From assembly GCA_947626005.1 (NCBI GenBank), contig CANQQM010000008.1:1-42727 (forward strand): a DNA stretch of 42,727 nucleotides, read 5' to 3'. The notes below the pieces were generated by a model. The model saw only the letters and a program-made list of their open reading frames with translations. It made no database searches and was not told the DNA's origin. Origin of the DNA: an uncultured Clostridia bacterium. GTDB taxonomy: Bacteria > Bacillota > Clostridia > Christensenellales > Borkfalkiaceae. Both the position numbers and the translations under genes were made by a program. Positions 27,591 to 35,449 of the stretch are shown in pieces. How positions within the stretch are numbered: position 1 is the stretch's first letter; every line of letters starts with the position of its first letter.

Positions 27591-29354
27591 TCATGCGACG
27601 GGGACTTCCGCAAGCTGACTGTACAGCCCGAACGAGACCCCTTCCTCTGCTTCCTGCGTGAGGTGGAAGAGGACGTATGCGCCCGTCTCCGTCTCCTCTA
27701 CGGGAATGATCTTACAGGTCCTTGTGACCTTTCTGCCGTTGTACGTTCTGCAAACGACCTCCGCTTCGCCCGCCGCGAGCATCGCGGGGGTGAGTGCGGG
27801 AACGCCCTCGATGGTCTTAATGAGGTTGGCGCACCCCTCCGCCTTGTTCGACGTCGCGATGTTTGCCTTGTAGTCGAAGTGGGAGAGGTCCTCGAACGTC
27901 CACGTGTTCTGGACGTAGCCGCGGGCAAGGTAGTTCTGCGCGGTGGTGTTCGTCGACGTTGCCATCGTCTCGTCGAGGACGATGTTATACTTGCGGAGGA
28001 AGGCGATCTTCGCGGCGATGTTGGTCATTGCCGTGTGGCCGCCGCCCCACGCCTTTTCGCCCGCAGCGGCTTCCTTTCCCGACTGGGCGCCGCCGAGGTA
28101 TCCGACGGGGATCTCGGGAAGCACTTCGCGCATCTTCTCCGCATACGGACTATAGAAGGTGATCGTGAACCAATGCCCCTTCATCTTGGGGTATTTGTCC
28201 ATGACCTCCTTGATCGTCTCGATCGCCTGAAGGGTGTCGACCGCCTTCGCGGAACCCGCGTCGAGCTTGAGTTCCATGATGAGGATGACGTCCGACTTCT
28301 GAAGGACTTCGATCATCTCCTCGAGGGAGGGGAAGGTGTCGTTGTACTTCTTGCTGTAGTTGTTGAGTTTGAGCTTGCGCATCTGGTCGAAGGTCGCGTT
28401 GGCGAAATACTGCCCCGAGACCCCCGTGACTTGCAGCGCATCGGTGTTGTGACAGATGAGGATGCGGCGGTCGGCGGTGATCTGAACGTCGACTTCGACG
28501 TGCGTCGACCCCTCGTTGACGGAGGCCGCGATGGCCGTCAGCGACTGCTCGTTCGCGTACTTCGTGATGCCGCGGTGCGCCGCCACGTACTGTGCCCGCG
28601 CAAACCCCTCTTCCTTGAATACGGAGATCGCATCCTTCAACGTTTGAGCGCTGTCCGAGACGATCCCATAGGAGCCCGCCGCGATCGCTCCGACCGCCTC
28701 GAGCTTACTTTCGACGCGCGCCCAGGCGACCTTCGACATGGCCTCGACGTACTCGGCGACGACGGGATAGTTTTCGTCCGACCCGTCGTACATGAGGATG
28801 TTGCACCCCGCCGCGTTCGCCGCGCCGATGTGCTCCCACTCCGCATAGCGGTCGGAGGAGAGCTCCGCGGCCGTTAAGTCGTACACGGTGTTGACAAGCG
28901 CCGTCGCGGGGTCCGAATACAGCGTTTGTATGACTTTGATATCGTCGGAGACGGCCATGATATCCGAGACCGTATAGCGGTTTTGAAGCCAATTGCCGAA
29001 CGCCCCCACCGTCTCCGAAGTGAGGCGGACGACGGGGATGAACTTCCCGCGGAGGTAGGTCGTATAGGTCGACTCGAGCGTCTTTTCTACGCCGCCGAGG
29101 CTGACCTTCATGTTCTTATCGGGGGTGAGGATGACCGACGCATAGCGCACGGGCGCGGAGAGCGTGATCTCCGAAAAGTTCTGCGGCTCGAGGATGAGCG
29201 TGGGCTCAATGTCGAGCTTGCTCCCCGCCGTCGGGATATTCACGTAGGAGGTATCGGTCTCGGGAGCCGCCCCCGCATAGACGGGAACGCTTGCCCCCGC
29301 CGCGGCCGACGCCATGACGACAAGGGAAATGCCGATCGCAATGGATTTTTTCAT
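27591..29354 (-). CDS. Secreted glycerophosphodiester phosphodiesterase-family protein
   Basis: Signal peptide; AHRGITKYANEQSLTAIAASVNEGSTHVEVDVQITADRRILICHNTDAL and IMELKLD match GDPD catalytic/metal motifs (HR, E, ExD, H, ExK). Confidence 0.85.
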   Translation of the reverse strand: MKKSIAIGISLVVMASAAAGASVPVYAGAAPETDTSYVNIPTAGSKLDIEPTLILEPQNFSEITLSAPVRYASVILTPDKNMKVSLGGVEKTLESTYTTYLRGKFIPVVRLTSETVGAFGNWLQNRYTVSDIMAVSDDIKVIQTLYSDPATALVNTVYDLTAAELSSDRYAEWEHIGAANAAGCNILMYDGSDENYPVVAEYVEAMSKVAWARVESKLEAVGAIAAGSYGIVSDSAQTLKDAISVFKEEGFARAQYVAAHRGITKYANEQSLTAIAASVNEGSTHVEVDVQITADRRILICHNTDALQVTGVSGQYFANATFDQMRKLKLNNYSKKYNDTFPSLEEMIEVLQKSDVILIMELKLDAGSAKAVDTLQAIETIKEVMDKYPKMKGHWFTITFYSPYAEKMREVLPEIPVGYLGGAQSGKEAAAGEKAWGGGHTAMTNIAAKIAFLRKYNIVLDETMATSTNTTAQNYLARGYVQNTWTFEDLSHFDYKANIATSNKAEGCANLIKTIEGVPALTPAMLAAGEAEVVCRTYNGRKVTRTCKIIPVEETETGAYVLFHLTQEAEEGVSFGLYSQLAEVPVA

Positions 29355-29365
29355 ACCCTACCTCC

Positions 29366-29950
29366 TTATGAGATGCCGACGATGAGCGTGAAGCTCGCCG
29401 CGTATTTACCGCAAGTGACGGTGATGGTGCATTCCCCGCGCTTGACGGCCGTGACGGTCGCAACGAAGCCCTGTCCGTCGACGGTGCCGATCGCGCTGTC
29501 CGAAGTCGTCCAGACCGCCGTCTCCTCGTCGAGCGCGATCTCGCTGTGCGCCCTCACAGACGCCGTTCCCGCCGCCTTGAGGACGAGGATGCCCTCGGGA
29601 ATGAACACGGAGAGCGGCGACCCTTCCACCTTGACGGTGCAGCTTGCGACTTCTTTTTCGCCCTGCATCAGTTTGACTTTGGTCTCCCCGACGCCCGTCC
29701 CGCGGACGGTCACGGCGTACTCCCCGTTCTCTTCGGAGAGGGTGACGTTCGAAACGACTGCGACCGATCCGTCCTCCGCCTCCCACGTAAGGCCCTCCGT
29801 CTTGCCCTTTACGGAGGCGGTCAGCGTATAGGACGCGCCGACGGTGAGTTCGATCTCCTTAACGCTCAGCGTCGCGCCGCCGCCCGAACAGGCCGCAAGC
29901 GCCGCCGTGCACAGAAGGAGCATGGCAACGATCCACCAAGTTTTCTTCAT
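29366..29950 (-). CDS. Small lipoprotein with bacterial Ig-like (Big2-type) domains
   Basis: Lipobox AALAAC; IELTVGASYTLTASVKGKTEGLTWEAEDGSVAVVSN...VTVRGTGVGETKVKL; ALDEETAVWTTSDSAIGTVDGQGFVATVTAVKRGECTITVTC. Confidence 0.75.
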   Translation of the reverse strand: MKKTWWIVAMLLLCTAALAACSGGGATLSVKEIELTVGASYTLTASVKGKTEGLTWEAEDGSVAVVSNVTLSEENGEYAVTVRGTGVGETKVKLMQGEKEVASCTVKVEGSPLSVFIPEGILVLKAAGTASVRAHSEIALDEETAVWTTSDSAIGTVDGQGFVATVTAVKRGECTITVTCGKYAASFTLIVGIS

Positions 29951-29959
29951 AGTTCCTCC

Positions 29960-31936
29960 TCAGACCCCGAAGAGTTTGTCGCGCTCGATGTGTAGCACGC
30001 GGAAGGGGGTCTCCGCTTTGTTTCTTGTCGTATAGTGATTGGTCTCGGTCCAACGGAGCACGATGGAATTGCCCAAATCGTCCTCGAAGTGATAGCTTCC
30101 CGACCCGCTCACGAGGAAGGTGAGCTCGGTGTAGCCGTCGAGCTTGTTGCCGACGTCCGAGAAGAGCTTCCCGCCCGCAAGGTTGAGGGGAATACAAGAG
30201 TTCCCCCGCATAAAGACGGGCAGATGTTCCTCCCCGTATGTGACTTCGAGCCGCCCCGCCTTCACGGGTTCGCCCGTGAAGAGGTCGTACCACGTGTCGC
30301 GGGGAAGATAGACGCGGCGGGTCTTTGTGTAGTCGTCGAGGACGGGCGCGATGAGCAGCGCATCCCCGAGCATGAACTCATCCTCGATCGAATAGACGGA
30401 GACGTCGTCGGGGAACTCGAGCGCGAGATGCCGAAGAGGCGGCGCACCCGTCCTGCCCGATTCGAGCATGAGCGCGTATTGATAAGGGATGAGGTTGTAG
30501 TGCAAAAAGAACTGTTTGCGGAGGAGCTCGAGGAGCTTCTCGTCCTTATGGAAGGCGGCGATGTTCCAAGGGCTCCTGTCGTTTGTTTTCCATGCGCCCG
30601 AGAAGTCGCAGCGCTTGTTGGAGACGGGGTCGCTGTGCCACTGCATGACGGGCGCGAACGCCGCCGTCTGCACGGCGCGGAGGTAGAGCTCGCGCGTCGG
30701 GAGGTAGCCCGAGAAGCCCGCGATGTCGAATCCCCAGCATCCGATGCCCGAGAGCCCCGCGGAGAGCCCCGCCTTGAGCACGGAGCGGAATTCCGACCAC
30801 GTCGACTCCTGATCCCCCGCCCAGACGACGGTGAATGTGGGGCTGTGCTGTCCGCCCGCCCTCGAAAAGACGACGCCCTCGGGGCCGATGAAGTCGGCAA
30901 AGGCGCGGGTGTACTGTTCGCTGTAGGCGTTCTGTCCTTCGATCCCCGTCGTCCCGTCCGAGAACTTGACGGTGCGGTCGTGGATGAACTCCCCGCCGTC
31001 CGTCTTGAATCCGTCGACGCCGATCTCCTTCAAGTGGTTGAAGTGGGCGAACCAGTGCTTGCGGGTCGTCTCCTTCGTGAAGTCGGGGACCATGCTTCCG
31101 ATGCACCATGTGTGCGGAATTTCGTAGGGCGTGCCGTCGGCGTTTGAGACGCATTCGCCGTATGCCTTCACGTATTCGTTGTCGCGGAGGCACTGCTCGA
31201 CGTTGCACTTCGTCTCGAGGTTCTCCCCCTGCGCATAGATGGGAATGACCCATAAAAGCACATGGAGGCCGTCTGCATGGAGGGCGTCGACAAGCCCCTT
31301 CGGGTCGGGCCACGGGCTCGACTTGGGGAAGCGCATCTCCGAATAGGAGGCGGCTTCGTTCCCCTCCTTGGGCGGAACGACCGACCCGTTCCAAAGATAG
31401 TGGGTCGTGAGGTCGCTCCACGGCTCGATGACGAGGACGTTGTGCGGGAAGTTATGGCGCTTGGCAAGGAGACGCTGCTCCTCCACTTCCGCCTGCGTGT
31501 GCCAGCGGTTGGCGCTCATCCATGCGCCGAGCACCCACTTGGGGAACACGCGCGGAAATCCCGCCAGATTGCGGAATTGGCGGAGGATCTCCTTGGGCGT
31601 GCCGTCGAAATACCACACGTCCGCCTGTTCGCCGTTGCTTCCCGCCGGGAAGGAGATGGTGAGCTCCCCCTCCTTCGTGAAGTCGAAATCCACTTCGACA
31701 TAGGTGTCGACGTAGATCCCGAACCCGTCGGGCGTCAAAAAGAAGGGCATGGAGAGATAGGCGTATTCTCCCTGATAGAAGCACTTCTCGCGCACGCAGG
31801 CGCGGACGAAGCATCCCTTCTGGTTGACGTGATCGAATTTCTCGCCGAACCCGTACACCGCGCGGTATTCGCGTTCGAGAGTGAGGCGGAATCCCTCCTC
31901 TGTCCGCAAGATGTGTTTCGCGTTGATCTTTTTCAT
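29960..31936 (-). CDS. Glycoside hydrolase family 31 (alpha-glucosidase/alpha-xylosidase-like)
   Basis: VYGFGEKFDHVNQKG, FPKWVLGAWMSANRWHTQAEV, GVDGFKTDGGEFI (nucleophile Asp), WAGDQESTWSEFRSVLKAGLSAGLSGIGCWGFDIAGFSG. Confidence 0.95.
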   Translation of the reverse strand: MKKINAKHILRTEEGFRLTLEREYRAVYGFGEKFDHVNQKGCFVRACVREKCFYQGEYAYLSMPFFLTPDGFGIYVDTYVEVDFDFTKEGELTISFPAGSNGEQADVWYFDGTPKEILRQFRNLAGFPRVFPKWVLGAWMSANRWHTQAEVEEQRLLAKRHNFPHNVLVIEPWSDLTTHYLWNGSVVPPKEGNEAASYSEMRFPKSSPWPDPKGLVDALHADGLHVLLWVIPIYAQGENLETKCNVEQCLRDNEYVKAYGECVSNADGTPYEIPHTWCIGSMVPDFTKETTRKHWFAHFNHLKEIGVDGFKTDGGEFIHDRTVKFSDGTTGIEGQNAYSEQYTRAFADFIGPEGVVFSRAGGQHSPTFTVVWAGDQESTWSEFRSVLKAGLSAGLSGIGCWGFDIAGFSGYLPTRELYLRAVQTAAFAPVMQWHSDPVSNKRCDFSGAWKTNDRSPWNIAAFHKDEKLLELLRKQFFLHYNLIPYQYALMLESGRTGAPPLRHLALEFPDDVSVYSIEDEFMLGDALLIAPVLDDYTKTRRVYLPRDTWYDLFTGEPVKAGRLEVTYGEEHLPVFMRGNSCIPLNLAGGKLFSDVGNKLDGYTELTFLVSGSGSYHFEDDLGNSIVLRWTETNHYTTRNKAETPFRVLHIERDKLFGV

Positions 31937-31939
31937 AAC

Positions 31940-33448
31940 TCAGTCTTTGGTTTTCAGGACGAAGTCCATTTCGAAGGTGCGGTTCCACGGTGCGCTCACG
32001 TCGACGTCCTCGACGAGCGCCGCGAGCTCGGGATAGTTCTCCCCCATGTAGCGGAGAAGTTCCCTCTTGGCCGCTTCGACGCACTTTCCGCGCTCGCCGT
32101 CGAGCACGAATACGGTGCAATTGTTTTCGGGGACCGCATGGACGTCGATCCATGTGCGCGTGTGCGAACAGTAGCCGACGTCGTCGTAGTAGCGGTGGAG
32201 GAGGAAGTCGCGGTTGCCCCGCTCGTCCCTTCCGAGAAAATAGAGACAGGATTGGCAGAGAACGGTGCCGAGGGTGTTGCTCGACGTGTTCCAGCCCGCA
32301 TAGGCGGTGAGGGAAAGAAGCAGCCCCTCGTCCCGCAGGATGCGCATGAGTTCGAGGTCGTTGTGGGTGGGATAGGCAACGTCCGCAACGGCGACGAGTT
32401 TTCCCCGAAGAATCCCTTCGCGGATCTCGTCGATGAATTCGGGGAGACTGCGCTCCACGTCGTAGGCGGCGGTCGCCTGCTCCCAAGTGGCCTCGTAGAG
32501 CATTTCCGCGCCGATGTTGACGGCAAGAAGGATGTCGCACTCGGGGAGGCTGTACACCCGCCTTGCGCCTGCCGCGCGGATCTGGTTTTTCACGGTCGCG
32601 TCGATCGTGCGGTCCTCGAAGGAGGGAACGACAAAGGGCCCCTTCGCCGAGGCGTAATAGACATAGACGCGGGGCGTGACGCCGTTTAACTCGTTGAGGG
32701 CGCGGGCAAGGAGGGTCATCCCCGTGTCGTCCGCGGCGGGATAGACGGGCACCTTGAGCTGAAGTCCCCTCTCGATGAGGTACTTCCGCACCTTCTCTTG
32801 ATCGAGGGAGGTGAAGCCGTAGGGGGCGCTGTCGTCCTGCGGGATGATGAACCCGTCGACCGTCCCGTCCTCCACGGCCGCAAGGGTGCGGAAGAGCACT
32901 TCGAGGTTGACGGCGCGGCGGGAGGTATAGTCCTCGAGGTCCCCTTCGGGGATCTTCGCCTTGACCCGCGCAAAGTCCTTTTCTTCCTCTTCCGTCAACA
33001 GCCCGAGCCGCGCGCGGTGGGTGTATTTGCCGAAGAGATGGATCTCCGCCCCGCACTCCGCGTAGTAGTCGGGCTCCTCGTCGGAGAGGGAATAGAACGG
33101 GCAGCGCATGACCGTCTCGAAGGCGTAAATTTTCAGTTTGGGATAGCGGGCACGCAGCCGCCGAAGGATCTCCGCGCGGGAGAAGAGCTCTTCCTTCGGG
33201 GTGTGGTGCAGACGGGAGGGAATGAGACCGCCGTAGACGAGGGTATCCATCGAGAGGATGCACGCGTCCGCGTCCGCCGCCGCTTCCATCAGCCAATCGG
33301 CAAGGCGGAGCACGTCGGCGGGGCGTTTTTTCAACCCCAGTAGCGATTTCGGCGGGAGCAGAAGGGTGTGATCGGCCTTCGGCATGAGCGCGGGGAAACG
33401 GTAGTTGCAAGGGCGCTCGTCGAGGGGCACGAGGAGGATCTTCTTCAC
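31940..33448 (-). CDS. DUF4127 family protein
   Basis: KKILLVPLDERPCNYRFP, LSMDTLVYGGLIPSRLHH, FIIPQDDSAPYGFTSLDQEKVR, PVYPAADDTGMTLLARALNEL, recalled as DUF4127 hallmarks. Confidence 0.85.
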   Translation of the reverse strand: MKKILLVPLDERPCNYRFPALMPKADHTLLLPPKSLLGLKKRPADVLRLADWLMEAAADADACILSMDTLVYGGLIPSRLHHTPKEELFSRAEILRRLRARYPKLKIYAFETVMRCPFYSLSDEEPDYYAECGAEIHLFGKYTHRARLGLLTEEEEKDFARVKAKIPEGDLEDYTSRRAVNLEVLFRTLAAVEDGTVDGFIIPQDDSAPYGFTSLDQEKVRKYLIERGLQLKVPVYPAADDTGMTLLARALNELNGVTPRVYVYYASAKGPFVVPSFEDRTIDATVKNQIRAAGARRVYSLPECDILLAVNIGAEMLYEATWEQATAAYDVERSLPEFIDEIREGILRGKLVAVADVAYPTHNDLELMRILRDEGLLLSLTAYAGWNTSSNTLGTVLCQSCLYFLGRDERGNRDFLLHRYYDDVGYCSHTRTWIDVHAVPENNCTVFVLDGERGKCVEAAKRELLRYMGENYPELAALVEDVDVSAPWNRTFEMDFVLKTKD

Positions 33449-33452
33449 GAAA

Positions 33453-34358
33453 TCACCCCTTCACCGAGCCGATCTGCAGCCCGCTCTTGATGTACTTGAC
33501 GACATACGGGTAAAGGAGAAGGATGGGAATGATACTTGCGACCATCGCCGCCGCCTCGACGTTCTGCCCGTTTGCCATGAGCCAAGAGTTGTTCTTATCG
33601 AGCGTCTTGTTCTGCAGCATGAGGTAGATGTAGTAGGCGAGAGGCTGGGCAAGTTTCCCCTGTGCGGACTCGGAGATGAAGAGAAGCGCCGAGCCGTAGC
33701 TGTTCCATGTTCCGACGATGGTGAAGAAGCAGCAGCTCCCGATGATGGGCAGCGACATCGGCACGACGATCAAGAAGAAGAGCTGAAGGTCGCCTGCGCC
33801 GTCGAGCCGCGCCGCTTCCTCGATATCCGTCGGGATGCCTTCGAAGAAGGTCTTGAAGTAGAGGAGGTGCGTGACGTTGCTGATCGAAATGAGAATGACC
33901 GACCAGATGGTGTCGAGCAGTTTGAACATGTACATGACGAGGTAGATGGGCACGATCCCGGCGGAGAAGAGCATCGTGATGATGAAGTACATCAGGATCC
34001 CGCCGCGGAAGGGGCAGTCGCGCTTGGAGAGCGGATAGGCCGCCATCGCCTCGACAAGGTTGGAGACGACCGTCACGATGAGGGTGATCGCCACCGAGTT
34101 CCCGAACGCCCGCCAGAAGTCGGCCGCGCCGTCCCCTGCGAGGACGTACTTGAACGCGGCGAAGGTCGGCCGAACGGGGAAGAATACGACATTGATGTTG
34201 AAGTTCCCGTCGTTGAACGCGAGCGAGAAGTAGTTGAGAAGAGGCAAAACGACGATGAGGACCATCGCGAAGAGAAGGACGATATTGAGGACGGAAAGTC
34301 CGATATCGAGCTTGCTTTCGCGGATCTTGTTGGGGTTCTTTTGGAATGGATTCTTCAT
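33453..34358 (-). CDS. Carbohydrate ABC transporter permease (LplC/YtcP-like)
   Basis: Six-TM permease; EAMAAYPLSKRDCPFRGGILMYFIITMLFSAGIVPIYLVMYMFKLLDTIW; EAARLDGAGDLQLFFLIVVPMSLPII (EAA motif); TIVGTWNSYGSAL. Confidence 0.95.
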   Translation of the reverse strand: MKNPFQKNPNKIRESKLDIGLSVLNIVLLFAMVLIVVLPLLNYFSLAFNDGNFNINVVFFPVRPTFAAFKYVLAGDGAADFWRAFGNSVAITLIVTVVSNLVEAMAAYPLSKRDCPFRGGILMYFIITMLFSAGIVPIYLVMYMFKLLDTIWSVILISISNVTHLLYFKTFFEGIPTDIEEAARLDGAGDLQLFFLIVVPMSLPIIGSCCFFTIVGTWNSYGSALLFISESAQGKLAQPLAYYIYLMLQNKTLDKNNSWLMANGQNVEAAAMVASIIPILLLYPYVVKYIKSGLQIGSVKG

Positions 34359-34374
34359 ACCTTTATGCCCCTCC

Positions 34375-35415
34375 TTACCAAAGTCCGCGGTGCATCGTCT
34401 TGGACGTTATCTTGTTGCCGACAAGCATGAGCGTCAGGGCGATGATGCCGTTGAATACGCCGAGCGCCGTTGCGAACGGGATGTTCGTGCGGTTGACGAC
34501 GGAGATCTTGTAGAGATAGGTATCGAGGATGATCTGCGATTCTTCGAGGACGCCGGCGTTGATCTGCATCATCGTGTAGACCTGTTCGAAGCCCGCGGCC
34601 ATCATGCCCGAGATGTTGAGAACGAGCATGAGCGCGATCGTCGGCATGATCGAAGGAATGGTGAGATACCACATCTTCTGCAGACGGTTTGCGCCCTCGA
34701 GGGTGGCGGATTCGTAGTACGACTTGTCGATCGCCATGATCGCCGAGTAGAAGAGGATGCACCCCCACCCTGCGCCCTTCCACGCCGAGAAGAACACGAC
34801 GAGCGGTTTGAACCACGCATCCTTTGCCATGATGTGCCCCGTCACTCTTCCGAGGAGCCCGATATCGGGGTTGAGAAGCCCCGCCCAGATACCGATGACG
34901 ATCGCCCACGAGAGGAAGTTCGGGATACTGATGATGATGAGGATGGTCTTTGCAAGCCCCTGATTCTTGAGCTCGGAGAGCTGCACCGCGATGAAGATGG
35001 AGAGCGGGAAGCAGATGAAGAGGCGGATGACGTTGATAAGCAGCGTATTCCCCACGGCGCGGTAGAAGGACTTATCGACGAAGATGTCGAGGAAGTTCGT
35101 AAACGTCCACGTCCCGTGCGAGAGGTTCCAGAGGACGTCCCCTTTCGTCAGGTTGAACTCGGGCCCCTTGAAGGCGAAGAGAACGCCGAGCATGGGCAGA
35201 TAAGAAAAGACCAGTGTAAAGAGCGCAGCGGGAAGCAGGAACCAAAGGAGCTTCCGATACTTCTTGATGCGTTTACACTGATCTTGCCAATAGGTGGGTT
35301 CTCGGTGTTCGTTTCGCACCGTTTCCGCGGCTTGCTCTTGAGGAGCCGGGGGGGCGAGCTCCCCTGCCGATCGCTCGGCAGGGGTCTCGACTGTTAAATT
35401 CTCGAATTGATCCAT
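34375..35415 (-). CDS. Carbohydrate ABC transporter permease (LplB-like)
   Basis: LLWFLLPAALFTLVFSYLPMLGVLFAFK, GAGWGCILFYSAIMAIDKSYYESATLEGANRLQKMWYLTIPSIMPTI (EAA-type motif); N-terminal cytoplasmic extension. Confidence 0.94.
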   Translation of the reverse strand: MDQFENLTVETPAERSAGELAPPAPQEQAAETVRNEHREPTYWQDQCKRIKKYRKLLWFLLPAALFTLVFSYLPMLGVLFAFKGPEFNLTKGDVLWNLSHGTWTFTNFLDIFVDKSFYRAVGNTLLINVIRLFICFPLSIFIAVQLSELKNQGLAKTILIIISIPNFLSWAIVIGIWAGLLNPDIGLLGRVTGHIMAKDAWFKPLVVFFSAWKGAGWGCILFYSAIMAIDKSYYESATLEGANRLQKMWYLTIPSIMPTIALMLVLNISGMMAAGFEQVYTMMQINAGVLEESQIILDTYLYKISVVNRTNIPFATALGVFNGIIALTLMLVGNKITSKTMHRGLW

Positions 35416-35449
35416 ACGATCACCTCTTTTTTCGGGAAGGCCCGAAAGG

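Noticed and set aside
25349-27661. 770-aa ORF antisense to GH26-like paralog B
   Set aside because: Artefact of codon bias; sense frame has clear homologous paralog and motifs.
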